Shown: in pieces, positions 9,246 to 18,678 of the stretch
Numbering within the stretch: position 1 is the first letter of the stretch
Layout of the letters: every line of letters starts with the position of its first letter
Assembly (NCBI RefSeq): GCF_004168365.1
Contig: NZ_CP035704.1
Location: 620,001 to 684,000, forward strand
Reading direction: 5' to 3'
DNA length: 64,000 nucleotides
Origin: Pseudolysobacter antarcticus
GTDB taxonomy: Bacteria > Pseudomonadota > Gammaproteobacteria > Xanthomonadales > Rhodanobacteraceae
Translations under genes and position numbers: made by a program
The notes under the pieces: model-generated
Seen by the model: only the letters and a program-made list of their open reading frames with translations
Databases searched by the model: none
Told to the model about the DNA's origin: nothing

Positions 9246-9388
9246 ATTGCCGCTCGAACCGCGTTGATCACGATGATCGCAGCGCGTGTCTGCGTTGCTG
9301 CGAATTGGCTTGCGAGAGTGCTGCGCAGCGATCATGGTAGGCATCGCAACGCAAGAAATTGCCACATCTTCATTGGAGGAAGTTCTGC

Positions 9389-10009
9389 ATGAAACCGCTG
9401 TTTTTCTGCTTGGCGATAATCACGCTCATCGCAGGTCATGGCTTCGCTTACGCCGACCCGATCAGCGCGCCAGCGCGCGCACTGATCGCCAGCATCGACG
9501 CGCTCAATGTCGAGCAACGCTGGCCTGCGGGCGAGCATGTGCACTGGGAATCCGGCGAGCCTGACGGCAAACCCGAAAAGACGCCCGGCAAGCACACGCA
9601 TTGCAGTGCCTTTGTTGCCGCTGCGGCGAAAAAGGTAGGAATATATATTTTGCGCCCGCCGGAACACGGGCAGATCCTGCTCGCCAATGCGCAATTCGAC
9701 TGGCTCGAAAACCAGGGCGCGCGACAGGGCTGGTTGCCCGTGCGCGACGCGGTCGAGGCGCAGGCGCACGCCAATCGTGGCGACCTCGTTGTCGCCGCCT
9801 ACAAGAATCATCATGACGACAAACCGGGCCATATCGCGATCGTGCGCCCGAGTGATAAATCGGCGATGGCGATTCGTGCCGAAGGTCCCGAAATCACCCA
9901 GGCGGGTGGCACCAATTATCGCGATACGACTTTGCAGCGCGGCTTCGCCGGGCATCCTGCGGCGTGGGCGCAGCATGAGGTGCGATTTTATGCGCACGTG
10001 GTCAAATGA
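9389..10009 (+). CDS. Small exported Cys/His hydrolase, NlpC/P60- or CHAP-like
   Basis: A 206-residue protein with a signal peptide (MKPLFFCLAIITLIAGHGFA, cut near AYA). The start was chosen because GGAGGA lies 9 bases upstream. Residue C63 in the segment HTHCSAFVAAAAKKVGI and the later block RGDLVVAAYKN...GHIAIVRP have the Cys, then GD, then His order of NlpC/P60 and CHAP peptidoglycan hydrolases. The final block TLQRGFAGHPAAW may give a third active-site residue. It probably acts on peptidoglycan or an amide-linked substrate in the periplasm. The family match is from pattern only. It faces the kinase gene convergently, 53 bases away, so no operon partner is evident. Confidence 0.6.
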   Translation: MKPLFFCLAIITLIAGHGFAYADPISAPARALIASIDALNVEQRWPAGEHVHWESGEPDGKPEKTPGKHTHCSAFVAAAAKKVGIYILRPPEHGQILLANAQFDWLENQGARQGWLPVRDAVEAQAHANRGDLVVAAYKNHHDDKPGHIAIVRPSDKSAMAIRAEGPEITQAGGTNYRDTTLQRGFAGHPAAWAQHEVRFYAHVVK

Positions 10010-10062
10010 CCTGAATCGCTTTGCATCAGTTTGGTCAGTGCGCGAGGCGCGCGTCAAGGTAT

Positions 10063-12639
10063 CTAAGGCGAGACGCTGGCACGCTCTAACAATGCCTCGG
10101 CGATGTGCGTATCACTGTCCTTGCCGCCATAGTGGCCACGCAGTTCGGCAATCAGTGCCGGCAATTCCGTGCGTAGGCTATCAACTTGTCCCAGCGACAT
10201 TCGGCATTGATCGCGTAATAGGGCGAACAAACCATGTTCCGTCTTGTCGTTGTGCCAGCGTGACTCGATTTCATCCAGCGCTGCCAGTGCCGCCGCTTTC
10301 GGCTGTTCGTTACAGTCGATCAACGCCAAGCCTGCTCGCGCATGGTCGGCCATGATCGGTGGCAAGTCAGATGGGGCGTTCTTGACCGCCGCCAGCGTGC
10401 GCTGCAGATACTCGCGTGCCAGGCCAGTTTGCCCAAGGCGTAGCGCAGTCAGACCGACATTCACGTAATTGATCGCCATGTTGTAGCCGGAGTTGCCGTA
10501 TACCGACTCACTCGGCGCCAGCAGCGCCTGAAAAACCTCCAGCGCTAGCACGGATCGTCCTTGCGCGAGGTACAGTCGACCGAGCAGATTTTTTGCAACC
10601 AGGGTATCGCGATGATTGCTGCCGAGGGTGGCGTCGAATCGATCCAGCACGTGATGAATCATCGGTTCAAAATCGAGCCGTCCCAGCGTCATCTCGTTCT
10701 CGACCAGTCCCAGTTGCGCGCGCAGTGTTTCTGGATGATCCGCGCCATACAAATGTGCAAACTGTTCTACTGCATCGTGCAGCAGCGGACTTGCCGCGAG
10801 GTGATCGCCGCTATCGGCGAGATTTTCCCCGCGCACCAGTAGCAATACGGCGAGGATGTCTGGGTAAGCCGCGTTTAACGCCGCAGACGACTGCATTGCT
10901 GCACGCAGGTGGATTTCGCAGGCGTCGTTCTGCGACAGATTATTCGCGTCGAGACCTGCAGCAAAATGTGCAAGACCCTCCGCTGACGACGACATCTGCC
11001 GACGCTGCAGCAAAGCCTCGGCTTTTTGCTTTTCGATCTCGGCGTATTGACCTTCACCGGACTCCAGATCGCTGTAAGCAACGAGCGCAGAAATATAGGC
11101 GACTTGCTCATCATCGTGCTCGACATCGAGTAAAAGACGCGCCTCTGCAAACGTGTTGTGCGCGGGTTGGTGCATGCTCAGACTCTGCATCGATCTGGCG
11201 ATGCTGACGAGCAAACGCGCTTGTACCGGCACACCAAGCTCGGGGCGTGCACCCACAATTTTTGCACCAGATTGTAGCAATTCCCCCGCGCCGGTCTCGG
11301 GCTTCAGCGTGACGCGTGGATCAGCGTTGCGAAACAGTGTTTCAAGAAATCCGGCAACAGTTTCGGCGCTGCGCCGTTCGGCACGCTCATGCGCAGCGAT
11401 GATGAGTGCCGCCACGGTAGTTGCCACCAATGCGATCACGAGCACTGCAACGAGCAGTGATGCCGCAGCATGCCGACGCAGGAATTTTTCAATCTTGTAG
11501 CGACGCGTATCAGCCACAGCGCGCACGGGCTGTCCGAATAAATAACGGCGCAAGTCATCAGCCAGTGCGCCGACGCTTTCGTAGCGCCGTGCGGGTTCCT
11601 CGTTCAAGGCCTTGTGCGTAATGCTTTCAAGATCGCCGCACAATGTTTTGCGCAGAGTCGCCGCTTGTAAACCGCGTGCTGCCGCAAGTGCGTCGGCGTC
11701 TATCGTGCCGCCTGCGGTTTTTGCATCGATCTGGAATGGTGCCGCCGACAATCGTACCCGTATGTCGTGTGCCTTGACGCGATAACCGCAAAGCAGTTCA
11801 TACAGCACCAGGCCGAGTTGATAAACGTCGGTGGCGGTGGTGATGACTCCGCCGTGCAGCTGCTCAGGCGCAGCAAATTCGGGTGTCAGCAACTTGATTT
11901 GTGATTGGGTCTGTTCACCATTATCGTTACTGCCGTCGAGCAATTTCGCGATACCGAAATCCAGCAGTTTGACCTGACCTTCGCTCGTGACCAGAATGTT
12001 TCCCGGTTTCAGATCGCGATGCACGACGAGGTTGCGGTGCGCATGCTGGACTGCCGCGCATACCGACAGGAATAGTTCGATACGCGCGGCAATCGTCAGT
12101 TGCCGTTGATCGCACCATTGTGTGATCGGCAGGCCATCGACAAGCTCCATCGTGAACCACGCGCGCCCGGCTTGCGTGACTCCGCCATCGATCAGATGCG
12201 TGATATTCGGATGCTTGAGTGCGGCGAGAATCGCGCGTTCGCGACTGAAGCGACGCAGAATCTCGTCGGTATCCATGCCGCGTTTGATCACCTTCAAGGC
12301 AACGCGCAAACCTGCCACGCCACCAATACGTTCCGCGCAATACACTGCACCCATGCCGCCGCGACCCAGCTCGCCGATCACGGCATACGGCCCGATATTC
12401 GCGCCGGGGCCGAACTCTTCCGGAATCATCGCTTGAGGCAGCTGTGGCGCGTCCAGAAAATCTTCCTTCATCGGCGCGGAGCCGAGAAGAATGCGCCGTA
12501 ACCACGGCAATACCTGCGCATGCTCGGCAGGCAGTCGATCAAGCCAATTCGCGCGTTCGAGCTGCGGTAGTTCCAGTGCGATATCGAGTAGGCGGGAAAA
12601 TTCGGGCCATAGCTCGGATGGGCAGGATGGCAGGCTCAT
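10063..12639 (-). CDS. Membrane serine/threonine protein kinase with TPR sensor part
   Basis: A bacterial Hanks-type kinase of 858 residues. The kinase domain spans about residues 85-365: glycine loop GELGRGGMGAVY (90-100), catalytic lysine K116 (VALKVIKRG), HRD motif at 207-209 (VVHRDLKPGNILV) and DFG at 227-229. One membrane segment follows at about 390-415 (LLVAVLVIALVATTVAALII). The C-terminal half is helical and TPR-like with many Ala/Leu/Tyr repeats, probably periplasmic. The ECF sigma gene upstream on the same strand, 87 bases away, makes the usual Xanthomonadales sigma/kinase pair, so the kinase may control that sigma factor. The substrate and signal are unknown. Confidence 0.9.
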   Translation of the reverse strand: MSLPSCPSELWPEFSRLLDIALELPQLERANWLDRLPAEHAQVLPWLRRILLGSAPMKEDFLDAPQLPQAMIPEEFGPGANIGPYAVIGELGRGGMGAVYCAERIGGVAGLRVALKVIKRGMDTDEILRRFSRERAILAALKHPNITHLIDGGVTQAGRAWFTMELVDGLPITQWCDQRQLTIAARIELFLSVCAAVQHAHRNLVVHRDLKPGNILVTSEGQVKLLDFGIAKLLDGSNDNGEQTQSQIKLLTPEFAAPEQLHGGVITTATDVYQLGLVLYELLCGYRVKAHDIRVRLSAAPFQIDAKTAGGTIDADALAAARGLQAATLRKTLCGDLESITHKALNEEPARRYESVGALADDLRRYLFGQPVRAVADTRRYKIEKFLRRHAAASLLVAVLVIALVATTVAALIIAAHERAERRSAETVAGFLETLFRNADPRVTLKPETGAGELLQSGAKIVGARPELGVPVQARLLVSIARSMQSLSMHQPAHNTFAEARLLLDVEHDDEQVAYISALVAYSDLESGEGQYAEIEKQKAEALLQRRQMSSSAEGLAHFAAGLDANNLSQNDACEIHLRAAMQSSAALNAAYPDILAVLLLVRGENLADSGDHLAASPLLHDAVEQFAHLYGADHPETLRAQLGLVENEMTLGRLDFEPMIHHVLDRFDATLGSNHRDTLVAKNLLGRLYLAQGRSVLALEVFQALLAPSESVYGNSGYNMAINYVNVGLTALRLGQTGLAREYLQRTLAAVKNAPSDLPPIMADHARAGLALIDCNEQPKAAALAALDEIESRWHNDKTEHGLFALLRDQCRMSLGQVDSLRTELPALIAELRGHYGGKDSDTHIAEALLERASVSP

Positions 12640-12726
12640 CGTTATTGGTTATTCAAGAAACCCGGCTGACAATAACGACAGCGGTGCGCAGAAGCGGACA
12701 GATATCATGTCCCTTTCATCCCGCAT

Positions 12727-13308
12727 CTACCCGGCCAGCAGATCGCGTAGCAGCAGGCGCGCCTTTTCCCAATCGCGCCGTACCGTGCGTGGCGAAATCC
12801 CGAGCACCTCGCCGATCTCGTTCTCGCTCAAGCCGCCGAAATAACGCATCTCGGTCATGTGCGCTAATCGCGGCTCAAATTTCTCCAGCGCGCGCAATGC
12901 TTCGTCCACGTCCAGTGGCTCGCAATGGTCGACGGCATCTGCACTGCCATCAAGTGATGCCAGTCCTGCCGCATCCAGCCCCAGCTGATCCAGCGCCAGA
13001 TGCAATGCGCCGTGGCCACGCTTGAGCCGCTGCTGCTCCTTGGCTATATCCACCACCACCGAGCGCATCACCTTGGATGCATAGGAGAAGAATTGATAGC
13101 GATTGTCGACTTTCAAATAACGTGCGGAGGAAAGTTTGAGCCAGGATTCGTGCACCAACGCCGTAGTGTCGATCACGCGCACCGATCCGCTATCGCGAAT
13201 GCGCAGATGCGCGAGCGCTTTCAATTCTGCATAGGCTGCCGACCACAGTACGTCGACGACGACACCCTTGTCGTCGACTGCTTCAAATACCTCCGTGATT
13301 TCTGGCAT
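12727..13308 (-). CDS. ECF-type sigma-70 family RNA polymerase sigma factor
   Basis: A 193-residue sigma factor of the ECF subfamily typically found beside kinase-TPR proteins. Region 2 is visible at about 25-90 (YAELKALAHLRIRDSGS, TALVHESWLKLSSARYL, FFSYASKVMRSVVVDIAKEQ) and region 4 at about 135-190 (LSENEIGEVLGISPRTVRRD). The start MPEITE matches the family's usual N-terminus and is preceded by GAGG at good spacing; longer frames start at 13359 (ATG) or 13374 (GTG). No anti-sigma gene is adjacent. The partner kinase downstream is the likely regulator, perhaps through phosphorylation, as proposed for other sigma/kinase pairs. Confidence 0.9.
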   Translation of the reverse strand: MPEITEVFEAVDDKGVVVDVLWSAAYAELKALAHLRIRDSGSVRVIDTTALVHESWLKLSSARYLKVDNRYQFFSYASKVMRSVVVDIAKEQQRLKRGHGALHLALDQLGLDAAGLASLDGSADAVDHCEPLDVDEALRALEKFEPRLAHMTEMRYFGGLSENEIGEVLGISPRTVRRDWEKARLLLRDLLAG

Positions 13309-13389
13309 GACGACCTCGCTCGCGCGTGGCGGCGATGTTATCGGCAAAGCCTCAAGCATCGCAACCGCATGCACCGCTGCGCAGGGCTG

Positions 13390-13578
13390 CTATTCGTTAT
13401 CGGTAGACGTCTGGACGTCCAAAAGCTCACCGGCATCATCGACTGAAACAAACACCTCGATTGGTCGACAACAGACTGCGCAATCTTCGACATAACGCTG
13501 CGAACCGGCGGACGAATCCACCGGTGTCTCGAAACTTTCGCCGCAATACGGGCAGGTGAGATTGACGAAATCGAGCAT
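13390..13578 (-). CDS. CPXCG-motif zinc-ribbon protein with altered C-terminus
   Basis: A 62-residue cytoplasmic protein with two cysteine pairs, CPYCGESFE near the N-terminus and [10 protein letters not shown] about 30 residues later, which together form a probable zinc ribbon. The start [13 protein letters not shown] is 5 bases after the hemW stop on the same strand, so it belongs to the rph-rdgB-hemW unit. The last 9 residues (DVQTSTDNE) are encoded by the 23-bp repeat also found at 7232-7254, whereas I recall family members ending in charged residues after ELLDV. The natural end may therefore have been overwritten. Function unknown. Confidence 0.8.
   Translation of the reverse strand: MLDFVNLTCPYCGESFETPVDSSAGSQRYVEDCAVCCRPIEVFVSVDDAGELLDVQTSTDNE
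13404..13426. repeat. Copy 2 of the 23-bp tandem-palindrome repeat
   Basis: Identical to 7232-7254 over 23 bases, with core AGACGTCT next to GGACGTCC. Here it lies inside the 3' end of the CPXCG gene and about 95 bases upstream of the ECF sigma start. The bases just outside are similar but not identical to copy 1 (TTATCGG against TTATTGCCGA on one side). Confidence 0.7.
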
Positions 13579-13583
13579 GGTTT

Positions 13584-14732
13584 TCACTCCCGCAGAAATA
13601 ATTGCATGACGTCGTTGAGAAATCGCTGGCCGAGTTCGGTCGGGCGCAGCCAATCGTTTTCGACCGTCAGCCAGCCGCGCGTGCTGGCGTCGTCGAGCTG
13701 GCTTTGGATCGTCGTCAGCGGCAGGCCGGTGTGTGCGGTGAATTCGCTCAGCGCGAATCCACCGGTTAGACGCAGCGCGTTCAACATGAACTCGAACGGT
13801 AGCTGATCGGCGGCCACGATATCGTCGCCACCAAGCCGCTGCGGCGTGGCGGCGTGACGCAGATAAGCGACCGGATGTTTGACCTTCCAGCGTCGCCGGA
13901 TTTCGCCATCGGCTTGGCTGAGCTTGCCGTGCGCGCCCGCGCCGATGCCGAGGTAATCGCCGAAGCGCCAGTAGTTTTGATTATGCCGGCATTCCTGTTC
14001 GGGCTTGGCGTAAGCCGAAACTTCGTAGTGCGCGAAACCCGCTTCGGCAAGGCGCGCCTGACAGGCTTCCTGCATGTCCCACGCGCTGTCGTGGTCGGGT
14101 AGCGGCGGCGGTTTGGCGGCGAACACGGTGTTCGGTTCCAAGGTGAGTTGATAATGTGAAAAATGCGGCGTTTGCAACAAAATCCCTTTTTCCACATCCA
14201 GCAGCGCCTGCGCCAACGTCTGCTCGGGCAACGCGTACATGAGATCCAGATTGAGGTTGCTGATGCCTGCATCCTGCGCCGACTTGATCGCGGTTTCGGC
14301 TTGTGCGGCATCGTGGATGCGGCCGATGCGTTTCAGCGCGGCATCGTCGAAACTCTGCACGCCGAAACTGATGCGATTCACGCCAGCGCGGCGATAGCCG
14401 CCGAAGCTGTCGTGCTCGACCGCGCCGGGATTGGTTTCGAGTGTAATTTCCAGGCCCGGTTGCAGCACCAATCGTGCGCCGACGCCATCCAGAATGCGTG
14501 CGATATTTTCCGCCGAAAACAGGCTCGGCGTGCCGCCGCCAAAAAAGATGCTGACCACTTCGCGCCCGGCGACCAGCGCCAAATCCTGATCGAGATCGGC
14601 GAGCAGTGCATCGACGTATTCGCGCTGCGGAATCGCCGCTGGCGCGTTATGCGAATTGAAATCGCAGTACGGGCATTTGCGCACGCACCACGGAATATGG
14701 ATGTACAGCGCCAGCGGCGGCGGGGTGAACAT
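13584..14732 (-). CDS. hemW: Radical SAM heme chaperone HemW
   Basis: A 382-residue radical SAM protein formerly called oxygen-independent coproporphyrinogen oxidase-like. The Fe-S cluster motif CxxxCxxC is at residues 16-23 ([13 protein letters not shown]), with the HemW-type fourth cysteine position occupied by F. The SAM-binding glycine motif [10 protein letters not shown], the E-T-N-P motif ([10 protein letters not shown]) and the C-terminal HemW domain (about 290-380) are all present. HemW delivers heme to membrane targets rather than making it. It is 18 bases downstream of rdgB, in the order rph-rdgB-hemW conserved in many Proteobacteria. Confidence 0.92.
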   Translation of the reverse strand: MFTPPPLALYIHIPWCVRKCPYCDFNSHNAPAAIPQREYVDALLADLDQDLALVAGREVVSIFFGGGTPSLFSAENIARILDGVGARLVLQPGLEITLETNPGAVEHDSFGGYRRAGVNRISFGVQSFDDAALKRIGRIHDAAQAETAIKSAQDAGISNLNLDLMYALPEQTLAQALLDVEKGILLQTPHFSHYQLTLEPNTVFAAKPPPLPDHDSAWDMQEACQARLAEAGFAHYEVSAYAKPEQECRHNQNYWRFGDYLGIGAGAHGKLSQADGEIRRRWKVKHPVAYLRHAATPQRLGGDDIVAADQLPFEFMLNALRLTGGFALSEFTAHTGLPLTTIQSQLDDASTRGWLTVENDWLRPTELGQRFLNDVMQLFLRE

Positions 14733-14750
14733 TCGCCGTGGTCGCTACGC

Positions 14751-15356
14751 TCAGCGCCGCGCCAGGCCGCTGCGCAAATCCGCCAGCGCACGCGAGCGGT
14801 GGCTGACGAGATTTTTCATCGCCGCTTCCATTTCCGCCGCGGTTTGTTCGAGGCCGGGTTCGAGGAACAGCGAGTCGTAACCGAAGCCGCCTGTGCCGCG
14901 CGGTTCTTCGAGAATGCGCCCGTGCCAGACGCCTTGGCAGATCAGTGGTGCCGGGTCGCGCGCATGACGCAGGAATACGATCACGCAATAAAACTGCGCG
15001 CTGCGTTGCAATGCCGGCACGCCCTTGAGCGCTTCGACCAGCTTGGCATTGTTGTTCGCCGGAGTGGCTTTTTCGCCGGCATACCGCGCGGACTTGAGGC
15101 CAGGTGCGCCGTTCAATACATCCACCAGCAAACCGGAATCGTCGGACAACGCCGGCAGTCCGCTAAGCCGCGATGCATTGCGCGCCTTGAGCAGCGCGTT
15201 CTCGACGAAAGTGAAACCGGTTTCGGGAATTTCCGTAATGCCGAGTTCGGCCTGCGCCACGAGGTTGTACGGAAGATCCGCGAGCAGTTCGCGAATCTCG
15301 GCGAGCTTGCCAGGATTGCTGCTGGCAAGCACGATACGGTTGTCTGCGGTTGTCAC
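14751..15356 (-). CDS. rdgB: XTP/dITP diphosphatase RdgB (Ham1 family)
   Basis: A 201-residue house-cleaning nucleotide pyrophosphatase that hydrolyses dITP, XTP and ITP to monophosphates. Family motifs are present: the N-terminal substrate loop ASSNPGKLAEI, the catalytic acidic motif SDDSGLLVD, RYAGEKAT, and the late GTGGFGYDSLF and SHRSRAL segments. Length is normal. It lies 55 bases downstream of rph and just upstream of hemW on the same strand, so all are probably cotranscribed. Confidence 0.95.
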   Translation of the reverse strand: MTTADNRIVLASSNPGKLAEIRELLADLPYNLVAQAELGITEIPETGFTFVENALLKARNASRLSGLPALSDDSGLLVDVLNGAPGLKSARYAGEKATPANNNAKLVEALKGVPALQRSAQFYCVIVFLRHARDPAPLICQGVWHGRILEEPRGTGGFGYDSLFLEPGLEQTAAEMEAAMKNLVSHRSRALADLRSGLARR

Positions 15357-15411
15357 GATTAGCCCCTGTTTTTTTACAAATATCCGTTTACGAATTCAAC
15401 CCCAAAACTTT

Positions 15412-16140
15412 TTAGCGCGCGAGTGCTTCGCGTTGTTTGGCGAATAGTTCGACCATGCCTTTTTCCGCGAGCGCGAGCAAGGCATCGAGTTCATCGCGTC
15501 GAAACGCGTGACCTTCCGCGGTGCCTTGCAGCTCGATGAAACCGCCGCCTTCGTTCATCACCACGTTCATGTCGGTATCGCAGGCGGAATCCTCGGGATA
15601 ATCGAGATCCAGCACCGGCACGCCACGATAAACACCGACCGAAACCGCCGCGATCGCGCCGAAGATCGGATCCTTGCTGATGAGTTTGCGCGCTTTCAAA
15701 CCAGCCACCGCATCGACCATCGCCACGTACGCGCCGGTGATTGCCGCGGTGCGTGTGCCGCCATCGGCCTGCAGCACATCGCAGTCCAGCGTGATGGTGC
15801 GATCGCCGAGCAAATTGCGATCGACGCAGGCGCGCAACGAGCGCCCGATCAGGCGCTGGATTTCCATCGTGCGCCCGCCTTGGCCGCCACGCGCGGCTTC
15901 GCGCTGGGTGCGCGTCGCAGTGGCGCGCGGCAACATGCCATATTCGGCGGTGATCCAGCCTTCGCCTTTGCCGCGCAGGAAACCCGGCACTTTTTCTTCG
16001 ACGCTGGCGGTGCACAGCACGCGCGTATCGCCAAAACTGACCAGCACCGAACCTTCGGCATGGCGCGTGTAGTGACGTTCGATCGTGACCGGGCGCAGGG
16101 CATCCGGTGCGCGACCGCTGGGGCGGGAGAAATTGGTCAT
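15412..16140 (-). CDS. rph: Ribonuclease PH
   Basis: A phosphorolytic 3'-5' exoribonuclease that trims tRNA 3' ends. The 242-residue protein from [10 protein letters not shown] has normal length; the frame is open 52 codons further upstream but that part overlaps the yicC promoter region. Characteristic segments are [20 protein letters not shown], the [15 protein letters not shown] phosphate-binding region, and [20 protein letters not shown]. It begins divergently from yicC with 73 bases between them. Confidence 0.96.
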   Translation of the reverse strand: MTNFSRPSGRAPDALRPVTIERHYTRHAEGSVLVSFGDTRVLCTASVEEKVPGFLRGKGEGWITAEYGMLPRATATRTQREAARGGQGGRTMEIQRLIGRSLRACVDRNLLGDRTITLDCDVLQADGGTRTAAITGAYVAMVDAVAGLKARKLISKDPIFGAIAAVSVGVYRGVPVLDLDYPEDSACDTDMNVVMNEGGGFIELQGTAEGHAFRRDELDALLALAEKGMVELFAKQREALAR

Positions 16141-16213
16141 CGAAGAAGAGGCTATGGGAAAATGGACGCGGAGTTTACCATTGCCAGCCTTGCCTTTATT
16201 GACGGACGCTAAA

Positions 16214-17077
16214 ATGATTCGCAGCATGACTGCTTTTGCCAGCGCCGAAAGCGCCACGCCGTTTGGTGCGCTGGCGTTCGAGCTGCGTTCGGTCAATCAC
16301 CGTTATCTGGAGGTAAGCCCGCGCTTGCCGGAAGAATTGCGCGCGCTCGAACCGCTGTTGCGCGAACGCATCGCGGCCAAACTCACGCGCGGCAAGATCG
16401 ATGTCAACCTGCGTTTTCGCCCGCTGCAGGCTGGTGCGGCCGAACTCAAGATTGATCGCGAGCTGCTCGCGCGGCTCAGCGTAATCGCGCGCGAACTCGC
16501 GCTGGATGTGCCCGAGCTGAAAGTGGGCTTCACCGAATTGTTGAACTGGCCCGGCGTGCTGATCCAGCAGGATATCGACAGCGACGGACTCAAGCAGGCG
16601 ACGCTCGACTTGCTCGATCAGGCGATCGAAGACATGGTCGCGACCCGCCAGCGCGAAGGCGATCGTCTTGCCGAATTCATCAATGAGCGCCTCAGCGGCG
16701 TCGAACGTATCGTCGCCGACGTACGCACGTGGTTGCCGGATATCCGGGCCGCGGCGCGCACGCGGCTCGATACACGCATCGCTGAAATCAAGCAGCCGCT
16801 CGATCCGGGCCGGCTTGAGCAGGAACTCGTGATGCAGTTGCAGAAACTCGATGTGGATGAAGAGCTCGATCGGCTCGGTTCGCACATCGCCGAAGCGCGC
16901 CGCATTCTCAAGCTCAAGGAACCTTCCGGCCGACGGCTGGATTTCATGATGCAGGAATTCAATCGCGAGGCGAATACGCTCGGCTCGAAATCGGTCGATC
17001 AACGAACCACACAATCCGCGGTGGAGCTGAAAGTGTTGATCGAGCAAATCCGCGAACAAGTGCAGAACATCGAATAG
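16214..17077 (+). CDS. yicC: YicC family endoribonuclease
   Basis: A 287-residue protein of the YicC family, recently shown in other bacteria to be an endoribonuclease. The N-terminus [12 protein letters not shown] is the family hallmark, and the C-terminal DUF1732 region contains the diagnostic [20 protein letters not shown] and [17 protein letters not shown]. The start was taken at MIRSMTAF rather than the longer frame beginning at 16085, which runs antisense into rph. Gmk follows after only 2 bases, so yicC-gmk form one transcription unit. Confidence 0.95.
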   Translation: MIRSMTAFASAESATPFGALAFELRSVNHRYLEVSPRLPEELRALEPLLRERIAAKLTRGKIDVNLRFRPLQAGAAELKIDRELLARLSVIARELALDVPELKVGFTELLNWPGVLIQQDIDSDGLKQATLDLLDQAIEDMVATRQREGDRLAEFINERLSGVERIVADVRTWLPDIRAAARTRLDTRIAEIKQPLDPGRLEQELVMQLQKLDVDEELDRLGSHIAEARRILKLKEPSGRRLDFMMQEFNREANTLGSKSVDQRTTQSAVELKVLIEQIREQVQNIE

Positions 17078-17079
17078 CC

Positions 17080-17694
17080 ATGCCCGGAACGCTGTTCATC
17101 GTTGCCGCACCGTCGGGTGCCGGAAAAACCAGTCTGGTCAAGGCGCTGCTCGAACGCGAGCCGGATATCGCGTTGTCTATTTCGCACACCACGCGGCCGC
17201 CGCGGCCGGGCGAAATCGACGGTCGGCATTACCATTACTGCAGCCGCAGCGAGTTCGAGCAACTGGTGCGGCAGAATGCTTTTCTCGAACATGCCGTGGT
17301 GTTCGGCAATCGTTATGGCACGTCGCGTGCGGCGGTCGAAGCGCAGCTCGCCAGCGGGCACGATGTCTTGCTCGAAATCGACTTTCAAGGCGCCGAGCAA
17401 GTGCGCGCGCGCATGACCTGCAGCTCGATTTTCATCTTGCCGCCATCGCGTGAAGAACTGTTGCGCCGATTGCATTTGCGCGGCCAGGACAGTGAGGCCG
17501 AAATCGCACGGCGCACGCGCGAGGCACGCGCCGAAATGCTGCATCACACCGAGTTCGATTATCTCGTGGTCAACGACGATTTCGAGACCGCGTTGAACGA
17601 TCTGCGCGCGATCGTGACCTCGCAACGCCTGCGACGCATCCAGCAGACTCGACGTCATGCCGCGCTGATCGCCGATTTGCTGAAAGAGGCATGA
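17080..17694 (+). CDS. gmk: Guanylate kinase
   Basis: An essential enzyme converting GMP and ATP to GDP and ADP. The 204-residue protein carries the P-loop APSGAGKTSLVKALL at residues 9-23, the GMP-binding SHTTRPPRPGEIDGRHYHY at about 35-53 and the LLEIDFQGAEQVR segment of the family. It starts 2 bases after yicC. In many gammaproteobacteria gmk is followed by rpoZ; here the mla operon intervenes and rpoZ-spoT lies about 4.5 kb further on. Confidence 0.97.
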   Translation: MPGTLFIVAAPSGAGKTSLVKALLEREPDIALSISHTTRPPRPGEIDGRHYHYCSRSEFEQLVRQNAFLEHAVVFGNRYGTSRAAVEAQLASGHDVLLEIDFQGAEQVRARMTCSSIFILPPSREELLRRLHLRGQDSEAEIARRTREARAEMLHHTEFDYLVVNDDFETALNDLRAIVTSQRLRRIQQTRRHAALIADLLKEA

Positions 17695-17817
17695 ACAGGC
17701 AGGCTGGTGATGCTGCACCAGCTCGGTTAAGGTAGGGCGCGCCGTATCTGCACATGCTTTTCAGCAGCGTTGCGGCAAGCTGACATTTCTCCTTTTTCCG
17801 GCATTCTTTTCGCAACC

Positions 17818-18678
17818 ATGGCAGTAGTCGAATCCTCCGCTTCAAAAGCTGATGCCGATACGCTGGTGCGCGTTCGCGATCTGCGCACCGTGCTCGGTGG
17901 CAAGGTGATATTCGATGGCGTGAGCCTGGATATTCCGCGCGGCAAGATCACCGCGATCATGGGCCCAAGCGGCACCGGTAAAACCACGTTGCTGCGCCAT
18001 CTCACTGGCCAGTTATTGCCGGATGCAGGCGATGTTTTTATCGATGGCCAGAACGTGCCGAAGCTCAGTCGCGATGCGTTGTTCAAGCTGCGCGAGCGGA
18101 TCGGTTATCTGTTCCAGAATTCGGCGCTGCTGACCGACCTCAGCGTATTCGAGAACGTTGCGTTTCCATTGCGTGAACACGCCAAACTTCCTGAAGAATT
18201 GATCCATGCTCTAGTGCTGACCAAGCTGCAAGCGGTGGGGCTGCGCGGCGCGGCGCAACTCTCGCCGGGCGAACTGTCCGGCGGCATGGCGCGAAGAGTG
18301 GCGCTCGCTCGCGCGATCGTGCGCGATCCGATGCTGATTCTTTACGACGAGCCTTTTGTCGGCCTCGATCCGATCGCGCTGAATCAGGTGTTGAAGCTGA
18401 TCCGCACGCTCAATCAAACGCTCGGCATCACTAGCGTTTTGGTCGCGCACGAATTCGCCGCGGTGCGGCAGATCGCTGATCTGGTGTATCTGATCGCCGG
18501 CGGCAAAGTCGCCGCGCACGGTACGGTCGATGAACTCATGGCCGATACCTCGCCGTGGACGCGGCAGTTTTTCGGTGGTGAATCCGATGGCCCGGTGCCG
18601 TTCCATTATCCGGCGCGGGATTATGCCGAAGATCTTGGTCTGGCCGCGCCCAAGAGCAAAGCTGGAGCGGCGCGATGA
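17818..18678 (+). CDS. mlaF: Phospholipid transport ATPase MlaF
   Basis: The ABC ATPase of the Mla system, which drives phospholipid movement between the outer and inner membranes. In 286 residues it shows Walker A GPSGTGKTTLLRHL, the signature LSGGMARRVALARA, and Walker B LILYDEPFVGLDP. The start MAVVES was chosen over an upstream TTG-initiated frame because it lies close to the expected N-terminus. The stop codon overlaps the mlaE start by 4 bases. It is the first gene of mlaFEDCB. Confidence 0.95.
   Translation: MAVVESSASKADADTLVRVRDLRTVLGGKVIFDGVSLDIPRGKITAIMGPSGTGKTTLLRHLTGQLLPDAGDVFIDGQNVPKLSRDALFKLRERIGYLFQNSALLTDLSVFENVAFPLREHAKLPEELIHALVLTKLQAVGLRGAAQLSPGELSGGMARRVALARAIVRDPMLILYDEPFVGLDPIALNQVLKLIRTLNQTLGITSVLVAHEFAAVRQIADLVYLIAGGKVAAHGTVDELMADTSPWTRQFFGGESDGPVPFHYPARDYAEDLGLAAPKSKAGAAR

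Noticed and set aside
9263-9336. Imperfect inverted repeat around ATGATCGC and GCGATCAT downstream of the IPTL-CTERM gene
   Set aside because: Only 8 bp pair cleanly over a loop of about 55 bases; no function can be argued.
17700-17725. Short inverted repeat GCTGGTG/CACCAGC after gmk as a terminator
   Set aside because: Only 7 bp of stem and no T run, so it is too weak to list.
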